Source of the DNA: CAIPAT01 sp037144075
Lineage (GTDB): Bacteria; Verrucomicrobiota; Lentisphaeria; Victivallales; Victivallaceae
NCBI GenBank assembly: GCA_037144075.1
Contig: JBAWXM010000066.1
Coordinates: 1-18,549 of the forward strand
DNA: 18,549 bases
Direction: 5' to 3'
This document shows, piece after piece, positions 1-6,621 of the stretch (positions are counted from its first letter, which is position 1; each line of letters begins with the position of its first letter). The position numbers and the translations under genes are program-made. Under the pieces are notes generated by a model. The model saw nothing but the letters and a program-made list of their open reading frames with translations. It was not told the origin of the DNA and did not search any database.

Positions 1-29
1 AACACATGTCCACATACTGTGTTTTGAGC

Positions 30-449
30 GTAAGTTACCCACAGTCGGCGACTCTACTCCGACGAGCTTGGCAGGGCCCATTCTCGTCTTCATCGCCGCC
101 TATGGATAACTTACAATCGCGTTTCGCGTGCTTAATGCCTTGATAATCAAAGATATTAAGATCATAATCAGTGATCATGGCAAACTTTTTGAATTTGTTC
201 ATTGATTTCCAAGATTTGAGCTTGGCCACGAAAACACCGAAAGAGCCAAAAAATATAGCTTTCATGTCTGTTTTAGTGTGGATTGAGCATTGACCAGTAG
301 GGCGTGCGCTCTGCGTTCCCGTTTCTTCCGACGAGTGGGGAACCCATTCTCGAAACAGGGAAAGCGCACTCCGCAGCATCCGTCCTGTACCGCAGGTGCG
401 GCATTGGGATAACCAGTAAATAGGGGGAGTACCGATTTCTTCGGGGACT
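30..449 (-). ncRNA. Candidate structured RNA block with two related stem-loops
   Basis: No convincing gene lies here, but the sequence is dense in stems. Arms 30-52 and 92-114 are inverted copies matching at 19 of 23 positions; three of the four mismatches become G-U pairs if the minus strand is transcribed. Arms 305-325 and 352-368 form TGCGCT/AGCGCA, TTCCC/GGGAA and GTTTC/GAAAC with small bulges. Both structures carry the same apical motif: TCCGACGAG (58-66 and 327-335) and CCCATTCTCG (77-86 and 343-352), folding as a CGAG/CTCG stem plus a TGG(G)/(C)CCA stem. Smaller hairpins lie at 390-401 and 428-449. A TATAAT on the minus strand (526-521) could start a transcript into the block. I cannot match it to a named RNA family; it could also be a dispersed repeat or transposon remnant. 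Confidence 0.3.
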
Positions 450-548
450 ACCGTTCAAATAAAAATTAAATTGAGCTCAAACCCCAAAGAAGAAAGAGGA
501 CTGGACTTTGACAGAACCAAATTATATAATAGGGAGGTAATTTCAAAA

Positions 549-647
549 GTAGTCAGAATTCAGATACCAGTAGTCAGAATAATTGGAAAACGAACTGGAT
601 TTTAGTTAGAATTTCATTCTGAATTCTGGATTCTGTCTTCTGAATTC
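549..647. repeat. Imperfect inverted repeat of CAGAATTC-type units
   Basis: Several short copies of the words CAGAATTCAG and AGTCAGAAT (549-580) are answered by ATTCTGAATTC, ATTCTG and CTTCTGAATTC (616-647) on the same strand, so the two arms are approximate reverse complements across a spacer of about 35 bp. From memory, similar words occur as non-coding dispersed repeats in other environmental bacteria. No coding potential is seen. Confidence 0.4.
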
Positions 648-649
648 CC

Positions 650-667
650 GCAAAACGCGAGTTTTGC
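650..667. other. Perfect 7-bp hairpin with GCGA tetraloop
   Basis: GCAAAAC (650-656) pairs with GTTTTGC (661-667) around the GNRA-type loop GCGA. There is no adjacent T-run on either strand, so it is not a classical intrinsic terminator. Confidence 0.4.
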
Positions 668-705
668 AATTGGCTCTAGGTGCTAAAATATGCTACTATT
701 GGTAC

Positions 706-729
706 ATATGCAAATTTCATTTTGCATAT
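706..729 (-). terminator. Hairpin just downstream of tRNA-Pro
   Basis: ATATGCAAA (706-714) pairs perfectly with TTTGCATAT (721-729) across a 6-nt loop. It lies 14 nt beyond the tRNA 3' end on the tRNA's strand. It could end or process the tRNA transcript, but it is AT-rich and lacks a clear U-tract, so the terminator reading is weak. Confidence 0.3.
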
Positions 730-742
730 TTCTTGCATAAAA

Positions 743-820
743 TGGTCGGGGCAGAGAGATTTGAACTCTCGACCTTCTGCGCCCAAGGCAGACGCGCTAG
801 CCAGGCTGCGCTATACCCCG
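743..820 (-). tRNA. tRNA-Pro (anticodon TGG)
   Basis: The minus strand folds as a full cloverleaf. The 7-bp acceptor stem is CGGGGTA with TGCCCCG. The D stem is GCGC/GCGC. The anticodon stem TCTGC/GCAGA closes the loop CTTGGGC, giving anticodon TGG, which reads CCA and related proline codons. The T stem is GAGAG/CTCTC with loop TTCAAAT. Discriminator A is at 746 and the CCA tail is encoded (745-743). It lies 62 nt downstream of a three-gene operon on the same strand, so it may be co-transcribed or have its own promoter in that gap. Confidence 0.97.
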
Positions 821-882
821 ATTAAAGTCTGAATAAAATAACCACAATTTCTGTTATCGCAAGGAAAGTAACAAAAAAAAGA

Positions 883-1071
883 TCAATTACGCAGGTCGCC
901 GTATGGACGGTCTTCCCAGTCTGCCGGACGGTTTTGCGGAAGACTGCTGTATCCGCGCCTTTCCTGTTCAGTAATACACCCACCGGCAAAGACAACAATC
1001 ATAATCAATAATAAGTATATAAAGAATGAATTGTTCGTCTTCAGGCCTTGCGGCAATTGTTGCGCCGTCAT
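883..1071 (-). CDS. Small lipoprotein of unknown function
   Basis: A 62-residue protein. I chose the ATG at 1071 because AAAGG lies 7-8 nt upstream in the short gap after the previous gene's stop; a longer in-frame start at 1113 would overlap that gene and lacks a better ribosome site. Residues 15-31 are a hydrophobic stretch ending in Phe-Ala-Gly-Gly-Cys, a lipobox that would lipidate Cys32. The mature part is only about 30 residues, polar, and carries SLPQNRPADWE. I recall similar small proteins in Verrucomicrobia and Lentisphaerae with a Pro-x-Asn-Arg-Pro-x-x-Trp-Glu motif, but no function is known to me. It is the last of three genes spaced 13 nt apart, which suggests an operon with the two upstream envelope proteins. 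Confidence 0.7.
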   Translation of the reverse strand: MTAQQLPQGLKTNNSFFIYLLLIMIVVFAGGCITEQERRGYSSLPQNRPADWEDRPYGDLRN

Positions 1072-1084
1072 AAACAACCTTTGA

Positions 1085-1327
1085 TTATTTTTTCTCTGCC
1101 GGTGCAGGCGCAACTTTCTCGTCAGCGGCTTTATTTCCCGCCGGCGCTGCTTTTGCAGCCTCTGTTTTCGCAGGCGTCTCCGCAGTCGCAGCCTTTTTTA
1201 AAAATCTGTTTGGCAGGGAATTCAAAAGGTTATATTCTTTCATTTCCAGCACCTGAATTCCTACAGATCCGGCCAGACACAGAAATGCGATAACAATTAC
1301 AATTAAATAGTATTTAGAATTAAACAT
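1085..1327 (-). CDS. Short membrane-anchored protein with Ala/Lys/Pro-rich tail
   Basis: An 80-residue protein starting at an ATG with AGGAA 6 nt upstream. Residues 7-25 are hydrophobic (a transmembrane anchor or uncleaved signal). Residues 26-45 form a short polar linker. From about 46 to the end the composition is almost entirely Ala, Lys, Pro, Glu and Thr, a flexible low-complexity tail that would span periplasm or cytoplasm. It sits 13 nt after the 410-residue coiled-coil protein and 13 nt before the small lipoprotein. Codon use and spacing look normal. No family is recognised; a structural or adaptor role at the membrane with its two neighbours is an inference from the operon only. Confidence 0.65.
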   Translation of the reverse strand: MFNSKYYLIVIVIAFLCLAGSVGIQVLEMKEYNLLNSLPNRFLKKAATAETPAKTEAAKAAPAGNKAADEKVAPAPAEKK

Positions 1328-1340
1328 CAGGTTTCCTGCC

Positions 1341-2573
1341 TTATTTGCTCATTGCCGCGACTGCGTCACTGGATAAATAAACGGTATCGCCGATCTTCAC
1401 TTCGCGATCTCCGGTGGAACCGGGAATAACATTGGCGATTGAGCAGTTATCGTGTACTTTTATGATTTTGATTCTGCCGACATATTGAGTATTGTCCCCT
1501 TCAAGTCCGCGAGCGACAACCATATCGATGTTACTGGTGATTTTAGGATTGACCGGATTGGTCTTGTTGCCGATGGCCTGTTCAACTTTGGTGTTTGCGC
1601 CAAGATCAACCACGACAAAGCCGTATTTCCGGTTGATATCGATGATTTTACCCTGCACGGCCATTCTAGCTTCCGGACTGCCCTCTGCCCAAAGTTTGAA
1701 ATCATCCTTGACGGTGCCGCTCGGATTGATGATCAATTTCAATTTGGCGATCTGATCTTCCTTGCCTCTGAGGTCTTTCTGGAGGTTCTGGATATTGGAG
1801 TCTTTGCCTTTTATGGTTGACTGCATGGATGCCAGTTGATTTTTGGTGCTTTCCAGAGCGGATTTGGCGGAACTAAAATCGTTTTTCATTTTCTGGGCGG
1901 CATCAGAGATGCTTCTGATTGAGCTTGAGTAGGAATTGTCACTCATGTCCGGGCTACTGCTGCCGAGAATCTGGGCAAGCTGTGTGAAAGAATCATTGTA
2001 ACTGCCGATTCTAGTCTTAACATTCATAATTTTAGAGTCTAATTTACGCATCTCACTGGAATATTCCGGCGTTTTAAGTGCATCCTGGGAAATGGAAACA
2101 TCGAGTTTAGACGCCGTATCGCAGATTTGCCTGACAATGCCGTCCTGGCGTTCTTTCAAGTCTTTAACCCAGTCAAAAACGCTATTCTGGGCTGTCATAT
2201 AACCACTAATCTTCATGAAATCATCAGCCTGCGGCACGTTTTTCATTTCGGTCACAGTCGCGATCTTTTTGATTGTCGAACCAAGATCATCGCGCTGCTG
2301 AATTATCTTCTGCGCCTGCTGGGTCAATTTGGTCAGATTGCCGTCAAGCTCGGAATATTTTTCATGGCTGAGCACTTCCGGAGAAAGCGATTTTGCGATG
2401 CTTGTGCCGCTGCCTTTGTCCAGTTCGGCCGCTGTCTGATTGACAACTACGGCCATCTTTCCCCAGCCTTTTACCATTTGTTCGCGCTTTTCAAACAGGA
2501 AATATGAAAACACAGCTGAAGCTATCGCGAGAAGCAGAATCAAGATACTCAAAATAATATTTACTATTTTCAT
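1341..2573 (-). CDS. Membrane-anchored coiled-coil protein with C-terminal beta domain
   Basis: A 410-residue protein. The start at 2573 is set by AGGAG 7 nt upstream; an ATG 39 nt earlier has no ribosome site. Residues 3-24 are one hydrophobic segment (N-terminal anchor). Residues about 40-290 are polar, rich in Lys, Gln, Ser, Asp and Leu, with heptad-like spacing consistent with long coiled coils, strongest around 225-290. Residues about 305-410 form a separate domain with alternating hydrophobic strands (Gly-Lys-Ile-Ile-Asp-Ile-Asn, Phe-Val-Val-Val-Asp-Leu, Tyr-Val-Gly-Arg-Ile-Lys-Ile, Lys-Ile-Gly-Asp-Thr-Val-Tyr-Leu), resembling the small beta-barrel end of FlgT-like and related envelope proteins. 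No enzyme motif is seen. It is the first gene of the three-gene set and probably a cell-envelope scaffold; function is not established. Confidence 0.8.
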   Translation of the reverse strand: MKIVNIILSILILLLAIASAVFSYFLFEKREQMVKGWGKMAVVVNQTAAELDKGSGTSIAKSLSPEVLSHEKYSELDGNLTKLTQQAQKIIQQRDDLGSTIKKIATVTEMKNVPQADDFMKISGYMTAQNSVFDWVKDLKERQDGIVRQICDTASKLDVSISQDALKTPEYSSEMRKLDSKIMNVKTRIGSYNDSFTQLAQILGSSSPDMSDNSYSSSIRSISDAAQKMKNDFSSAKSALESTKNQLASMQSTIKGKDSNIQNLQKDLRGKEDQIAKLKLIINPSGTVKDDFKLWAEGSPEARMAVQGKIIDINRKYGFVVVDLGANTKVEQAIGNKTNPVNPKITSNIDMVVARGLEGDNTQYVGRIKIIKVHDNCSIANVIPGSTGDREVKIGDTVYLSSDAVAAMSK

Positions 2574-2588
2574 TGCCAACTCCTGTAA

Positions 2589-2616
2589 ATTATAAACAAA
2601 AACACCGCACAAACAA
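2589..2616 (-). promoter_or_regulatory. Candidate sigma-70 promoter for the 1341-2573 operon
   Basis: On the minus strand TTGTTT (2616-2611) and a perfect TATAAT (2594-2589) are separated by 16 nt. The predicted start site would leave a leader of only about ten bases before the ATG at 2573, so the ribosome site would be close to the RNA 5' end. Confidence 0.4.
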
Positions 2617-2771
2617 AAATTACAATAAAACTCTAAAAATTAGCACTGTAAAAACTTTTTTCAAATCTTTGCCGAGTGATTTATAAAAACTTTCAGTCAA
2701 AATCTGCAAAATGCATAAAAGACCAGGCTTTTAATCAAAAAAAGACGGGATTTACAGCAATAGATCAGCAC

Positions 2772-3485
2772 TTAAGATTTGCCTTCAGATTTTATTGCGT
2801 CTGAATTCCCTGCTTTTACGCCTTGATCTTTAACGTTTTTGTCCGGCTTCGAATCATTGCTGATAACCGGTTTTTTATCTGCCGGAGCATCATTCTTTTT
2901 AATTTCATCCGTGACGTCTGTACTGTTTTTCAATTCTGCCGCTTTCGCCTTGTCCTGCTTTTCCGCTAACTTATCAAGATACTCGTCTATGGGGTTTTTT
3001 AACTCACTCTTTTTTTTCTCTTTCTCCGGCGTCTTTTTCACTGCGGCTTCGGCAGACTTCGGCTGAATTGCAGGTTCGGCTTTAAAATTTGAGCCGTATT
3101 TAATATCATTTTTTTTAACTTGCGGAGTGCTCGCCCTGGAGCGGATAAAATCCTGCATGGTTGCCCTGTACTGTTCCGGTGTCAATTCTCCACTGTTGAG
3201 ACTTTCAAGTTTTTCCATCTGATAGCCAACCCTGGTGTTGCCGCGGGTTGAAGTACTGCCGGAAATACTGGAACTGGGAATGAACTGGTCTTTCATATAA
3301 GGATCATAGCGGGTCAAGTCTTTCAGCAGCGCCCTGTCTTCTTTGGCGCTCTGGCTGTTCGGCCCCACCCTGCTTTGATAAACCATATCTGCTGAAGTCC
3401 TGCCGTAATTACTGGCGGCATCCGCCGGAATGGAGAGCAAACAAAATGTTCCTGCCAGGATAAACAGTCCATCAAGTATTTTCAT
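2772..3485 (-). CDS. Secreted, highly charged protein of unknown function
   Basis: A 237-residue protein with GGAG about 9 nt before the ATG. Residues 1-23 are a clear signal peptide ending Ala-Asp-Ala-Ala. Residues 24-125 are polar with several Ser/Thr/Arg/Tyr runs. From about 125 the chain is dominated by Lys, Glu, Asp, Ala and Pro with little hydrophobic content, so it is probably disordered or an extended helical linker in the periplasm. No domain is recognised and no catalytic motif is visible. It stands 198 nt upstream of the coiled-coil operon on the same strand and about 100 nt downstream of the thioesterase gene, so it may be transcribed alone. A TATAAT lies upstream on the minus strand (3531-3526). 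Confidence 0.7.
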   Translation of the reverse strand: MKILDGLFILAGTFCLLSIPADAASNYGRTSADMVYQSRVGPNSQSAKEDRALLKDLTRYDPYMKDQFIPSSSISGSTSTRGNTRVGYQMEKLESLNSGELTPEQYRATMQDFIRSRASTPQVKKNDIKYGSNFKAEPAIQPKSAEAAVKKTPEKEKKKSELKNPIDEYLDKLAEKQDKAKAAELKNSTDVTDEIKKNDAPADKKPVISNDSKPDKNVKDQGVKAGNSDAIKSEGKS

Positions 3486-3525
3486 AACCCGTTCTCCACT
3501 TATATTTTTAGAAACGAATCATATA

Positions 3526-3531
3526 ATTATA
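3526..3531 (-). promoter_or_regulatory. Candidate -10 element upstream of the secreted charged protein
   Basis: A TATAAT reads on the minus strand 41 nt before the ATG at 3485, inside a very AT-rich stretch. No good -35 box is visible at the usual distance, so the call is weak. Confidence 0.25.
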
Positions 3532-3589
3532 ATATAGCACATTAAATAAAAAACACATTCCACTTATTGCCATATGCGCAGAGAGACGT

Positions 3590-4342
3590 CTATCGCAAAA
3601 CTATTTCCGATTGAAATGCTATATTGCCGGACTCATTCCTGCCTTCCACATAATGCGCTCCGTAATCATTTACTGCCAAAACAGTTACAGTTTCACCGGA
3701 TTTCAAATCAGAAATAAAATTCATACGGACTTCGCAAATATTAAACTCGTTGTCATTCTGAGCAGCCAGCGCGTCCTGCGCCAGCGCAAAATATTCCGCG
3801 TTGTTCAAGTGCCCATTGATATCAATGGCGGAAGGCCTGATCTGCTGCGTAAATATTTCTGTGCATTCGACCGGCTCAATCTTTGGCAGAGTCTTTGCCA
3901 GGAAAGGTTTATCCTCATTCCGCGGGATTATTGAACCCAGCGTTTCTATTTTTTTCGGACGGTAACTTTTTGCATCGAGCAGCAGCCAGGCGCTGGACGC
4001 CCGGCAGACCGGACGCCCGTTCCTGCCCTGAACAACAAATTCGCGCATGGCAAAAAATTTTTCGGCGGTTCTCGGCCAGGTTTCGACGCTTAGCTGTTCG
4101 CCGGGGCACGGGTAATTTTCGATGGTGATAAGAATGCGGCATAAGACCCAGAGCAGATTCCGTGCGGCCAGATCATCAACTCCGACGCCGATATGCGCGG
4201 CATGTCTGGCGGCAGCCTCCTGCAGATAATCCGCCAGGGCGCGCAGCTTCAACCGTCCATTCGCATCAACTTCACTGTGCCTGACCTCGAACGATTCCTG
4301 CCATACCGGCAATACTGTTCCGCGCTTGTCTGAATCAATCAT
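3590..4342 (-). CDS. Acyl-ACP thioesterase (FatA/FatB-type double hot-dog)
   Basis: A 250-residue protein that should hydrolyse acyl-acyl carrier protein in the cytoplasm, releasing free fatty acid from fatty-acid synthesis. The N-terminal hot-dog half starts with Phe-Glu-Val-Arg-His-Ser-Glu-Val-Asp (residues 18-26) and a long helix (37-50). The second half carries Asp-Ile-Asn-Gly-His-Leu-Asn-Asn (174-181), matching the family's catalytic Asp-x-Asn-x-His signature, followed by Glu204 near the position of the family's conserved acidic residue. Length fits bacterial members. The start at 4342 is the first ATG that keeps the family's N-terminus; GGAG lies rather far off (14 nt), so a weak ribosome site is possible. 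The next upstream feature is an intron relic, so it is probably a single transcription unit. Confidence 0.85.
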   Translation of the reverse strand: MIDSDKRGTVLPVWQESFEVRHSEVDANGRLKLRALADYLQEAAARHAAHIGVGVDDLAARNLLWVLCRILITIENYPCPGEQLSVETWPRTAEKFFAMREFVVQGRNGRPVCRASSAWLLLDAKSYRPKKIETLGSIIPRNEDKPFLAKTLPKIEPVECTEIFTQQIRPSAIDINGHLNNAEYFALAQDALAAQNDNEFNICEVRMNFISDLKSGETVTVLAVNDYGAHYVEGRNESGNIAFQSEIVLR

Positions 4343-4463
4343 TATGTTTATCCAGTCTCCATATATAACACTTATTATAATATACGGGAATACCCGGCGT
4401 TTGCAACTATACACTGCACGGCTGAATATTTAACAGGATTATGGATTGGATTTTAAGTTAAGA

Positions 4464-4718
4464 ATCGAGTAAGAGGGGGCCATTGCTGCCCCGTCCTCTC
4501 ACACCTCCGGACGTAAAGTTCCGCATCCGGCGGCTCCAAAGTTAAAACTTCAGTTAATCTTCAAATCCATCAGGGACACAAACACAATCGAATCAAAGAA
4601 TCATTAATGGAAAGCCTCATTCATGTGCGAGGTTCGCGAGAGACACCATTGCCCATTCGCTAATGGCTCATACTCAGTCGGGCGACTTACCCCTCATAGT
4701 CGCGCGCCCTGGCCGCAC
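4464..4718 (-). mobile_element. Internally deleted group IIC intron, no ORF
   Basis: On the minus strand the element begins GTGCGGCCAGGGCGCGCGAC, the GUGYG-type 5' end of group II introns, followed by early domain I words such as CAATGGTGTC. Its 3' end (4464-4536) has a domain V-like hairpin beginning GAGCCGCCGGATGCGGAAC, with CCGCCGGA pairing to TCCGGAGG through one G-A mismatch. A domain VI stem follows (GTGAGAGG/CCTCTTAC with an inner GGGGC/GCCCC). The element ends in AT with an adenosine 7 nt from the end, where the lariat branch A belongs. The layout matches my memory of class C introns such as that of Oceanobacillus iheyensis. The element is only 255 nt, versus about 400 for a complete class C ribozyme without ORF, so much of domains I-IV and the reverse transcriptase are gone. 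The upper domain V stem is poorly paired. Splicing is unlikely. Confidence 0.8.
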
Positions 4719-4724
4719 AAAAGA

Positions 4725-4755
4725 AAAGAGTCTTCGCCAGAAGCTAAGACTCTTT
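4725..4755 (-). terminator. Intrinsic terminator of the 4778-5176 lipoprotein gene
   Basis: On the minus strand AAAGAGTCTT and AAGACTCTTT form a perfect 10-bp stem with an 11-nt loop, followed by TTTTCTTTT. It starts 22 nt after the lipoprotein stop. The group IIC intron begins directly after the T-tract, six or seven bases from the stem, as expected for this class's terminator targeting. Confidence 0.85.
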
Positions 4756-4777
4756 ATATAACTTGATATTCAGCAGC

Positions 4778-5176
4778 TTACTTTACAGCAGTGCCTGAAA
4801 CTTCGATTTCTCTTACCCAGAAAATTAAACCAAACGGAACCCAGGTCGATGAATAGCGGGATTGAATGTCAATAACACGGTTGGCGCCATCCTCCCTGGC
4901 GGCCCTGGTCAGCAGATACATGCTGTTATCCAGCGTGACAGTGTCTTTGAACGCCGCAGACTTGCCGGTATCATTAGGACTGCCGGAAAATATCGGAAAC
5001 GCGTTAAAGAGATAGGCTCCGTAAATTTGCGAATTGATATGGGCGACTGCCTGAACTTTAGGCGCAGTTGTGGCCCCCATCCCGTTGAACGTCTGAGTAG
5101 TGCGTACCGTTGAGCATCCGGAAAAACCGGCAGTCAATGCGATTGCCGCAACCAGTGAAAACAATATTCTAACCAT
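4778..5176 (-). CDS. Lipoprotein of unknown function
   Basis: A 132-residue protein. The ATG at 5176 is chosen because GGAGG lies 5 nt upstream; the ATG at 5188 overlaps that ribosome site. Residues 4-19 are hydrophobic and end in Gly-Phe-Ser-Gly-Cys, a lipobox with Cys21 as the lipidated residue. The mature part is compact with predicted short strands and the sequence Asp-Gly-Ala-Asn-Arg-Val-Ile-Asp-Ile (about 99-107), and its last 25 residues are hydrophobic and aromatic (Trp-Val-Pro-Phe-Gly-Leu-Ile-Phe-Trp). The Asp-Gly-Ala-Asn pattern is reminiscent of small periplasmic lipoproteins that accumulate conserved Ala/Gly around a beta sheet, but no family is assigned. It lies 85 nt downstream of purD and has its own strong terminator. 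Confidence 0.75.
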   Translation of the reverse strand: MVRILFSLVAAIALTAGFSGCSTVRTTQTFNGMGATTAPKVQAVAHINSQIYGAYLFNAFPIFSGSPNDTGKSAAFKDTVTLDNSMYLLTRAAREDGANRVIDIQSRYSSTWVPFGLIFWVREIEVSGTAVK

Positions 5177-5261
5177 TTTATCCTCCATGGTTCTATTATT
5201 TTAATTAAGAAAGATAAACTTAACCGCAAAAATATCAAATCAAAAAACGGTTAAAATATGC

Positions 5262-6551
5262 TTATTTGTTACATTCTCTAGATAATGCCCTATGTCCGAT
5301 ATCCCTGCGGTAAAAACAGTCTTTCCATTTAATCTTCCCGGCTGCGGCATACGCGTTCTGAATCGCTTCACGGATTGAGCGGCCGCGGGCTGTCACGCCA
5401 AGCACGCGCCCGCCGGCATTGACGACCTTGCCATCTTTAAAAGCGGTTCCTGCATGAAAAACGACTGCCCCGGTGGCGTCCGCATCCTCAAGTCCGCTTA
5501 TTTCAAAGCCTTTTTCATACGCTTCAGGATAACCGCCGGAGGCCATTACCACGCATACGGAAGGATCGTCAGACCATTTTATTTCCGCTTCGGCAAGTCT
5601 GCCGTCAGCGGTTTTCATCATCACGTCCAGCAAATCGCTGTCCAGACGGCGCAGCACCGCCTGCACCTCCGGATCGCCGAACCGAACATTGAACTCAAGC
5701 ACTTTCGGACCGTCCGCGGTAACCATGATTCCGACAAAAATAATTCCCCTGAAATAGAGTTTCTCCTGCTGCACGCCGCGCAGAAAGTTATCCAGGACAT
5801 CCCGTTTGATAACCGCCATCACCTTATCATCCACGACCGGCGCTGGCGAATAAGCGCCCATGCCGCCAGTATTCGGACCAAGGTCATTGTCCAGCGCACG
5901 TTTATGATCCTGCGAAGAAACCAGCGGCACAATAGTATTGCCGTCGCACAGCGCCAGGATTGAAGCCTCTTCGCCGAAAAGACATTCTTCCACCAGCACC
6001 CTGCTGCCGGCGGAACCGAAAGCGCCTTCGAAACATGAAGTCACAAAGTCAGTCGCGCTTTTCGCGTCATAAGCCACCAGCACACCTTTTCCGGCGGCCA
6101 GGCCGTCAGCCTTGATGACGATACCCTTCGCGCCGTCGTGAAATTTACGGTTGACAAATTCATTGGCTTCGCCGGCATTACTGAAAGTGCCGGCTTCGGC
6201 TGTGGGAATATTATATTTCCGCATGAAGTCTTTCGCATAAGTTTTGCTGCCTTCAAGTTGCGCGGCAATCTTGTCAGGCCCGAAAACCTTCAGTCCGCGG
6301 GCTTTGAACACGTCCACCACGCCGTCGCATAGCGGCGCTTCCGGCCCGACAACGGTAAAATCAATCGTGCTGCCGGATGCGAAATCTGCCAGTTGTTCAA
6401 GTTCTGATACAGGAATGTTGACGCATTCAGCCTCCTGCGCGATTCCGGCATTGCCCGGGGCACAGTAAATTTTCCTGACCATTCCGCTCTGCCGTAGCTT
6501 CCAGCAGAGAACATGTTCTCTGCCGCCGCTGCCAATAACCAAAATATTCAT
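5262..6551 (-). CDS. purD: Phosphoribosylamine-glycine ligase (GAR synthetase)
   Basis: A 429-residue cytoplasmic ATP-grasp enzyme that joins glycine to phosphoribosylamine using ATP, the second step of purine synthesis. The N-terminal domain begins Ile-Gly-Ser-Gly-Gly-Arg-Glu-His (6-13). The ATP-grasp region holds Lys-Ala-Asp-Gly-Leu-Ala-Ala-Gly-Lys-Gly-Val (147-157), Gly-Pro-Asn-Thr-Gly-Gly-Met-Gly-Ala-Tyr-Ser-Pro (225-236) and the family signature Arg-Phe-Gly-Asp-Pro-Glu-Val (290-296). The C-terminal domain is complete, and length is typical. The start at 6551 is preferred because GGAGG sits 5 nt upstream; the ATG at 6563 would place that ribosome site inside the gene. No other purine gene is in the window. 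Transcription is likely from a TATAAT just upstream. Confidence 0.98.
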   Translation of the reverse strand: MNILVIGSGGREHVLCWKLRQSGMVRKIYCAPGNAGIAQEAECVNIPVSELEQLADFASGSTIDFTVVGPEAPLCDGVVDVFKARGLKVFGPDKIAAQLEGSKTYAKDFMRKYNIPTAEAGTFSNAGEANEFVNRKFHDGAKGIVIKADGLAAGKGVLVAYDAKSATDFVTSCFEGAFGSAGSRVLVEECLFGEEASILALCDGNTIVPLVSSQDHKRALDNDLGPNTGGMGAYSPAPVVDDKVMAVIKRDVLDNFLRGVQQEKLYFRGIIFVGIMVTADGPKVLEFNVRFGDPEVQAVLRRLDSDLLDVMMKTADGRLAEAEIKWSDDPSVCVVMASGGYPEAYEKGFEISGLEDADATGAVVFHAGTAFKDGKVVNAGGRVLGVTARGRSIREAIQNAYAAAGKIKWKDCFYRRDIGHRALSRECNK

Positions 6552-6568
6552 CTCCGCCTCCATGCATT

Positions 6569-6577
6569 ATTATATCA
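6569..6577 (-). promoter_or_regulatory. Candidate extended -10 promoter of purD
   Basis: The minus strand reads TGATATAAT (6577-6569), a perfect -10 with the TG extension, and no matching -35. The start site would lie about ten bases before the purD start, giving a very short leader. An inverted repeat (6603-6621) covers the -35 zone. Confidence 0.45.
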
Positions 6578-6602
6578 ATACTACTATTCAATCGGGGATA
6601 TA

Positions 6603-6621
6603 TTGTTCATTTTTTGAACAA
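6603..6621. other. Perfect inverted repeat upstream of purD
   Basis: TTGTTCA (6603-6609) and TGAACAA (6615-6621) are perfect inverted arms around five T residues. The position, over the expected -35 region of purD, would suit a repressor operator, but no regulator is known for this sequence here. Confidence 0.35.

Noticed and set aside
30..114. Inverted repeat read as an integron attC site
   Set aside because: The arms read GTTA inward on the left and TAAC on the right, the reverse of the attC core order, and no integrase or cassette is present.
35..379. 114-residue minus-strand open frame across the left-end hairpins
   Set aside because: It runs through both conserved stem-loops, its start has no ribosome site, and composition changes abruptly inside it; the hairpin constraint explains the sequence better than a protein.
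5220..5254. TTAACCG/CGGTTAA inverted repeat between purD and the lipoprotein gene
   Set aside because: A 7-bp AT-rich stem with a 21-nt loop and no T-tract after it on the minus strand; too weak to call a terminator of purD.
5454..5963. 169-residue open frame on the plus strand opposite purD
   Set aside because: Antisense shadow of a clear purD gene; its protein is rich in His and Arg and has no domain.
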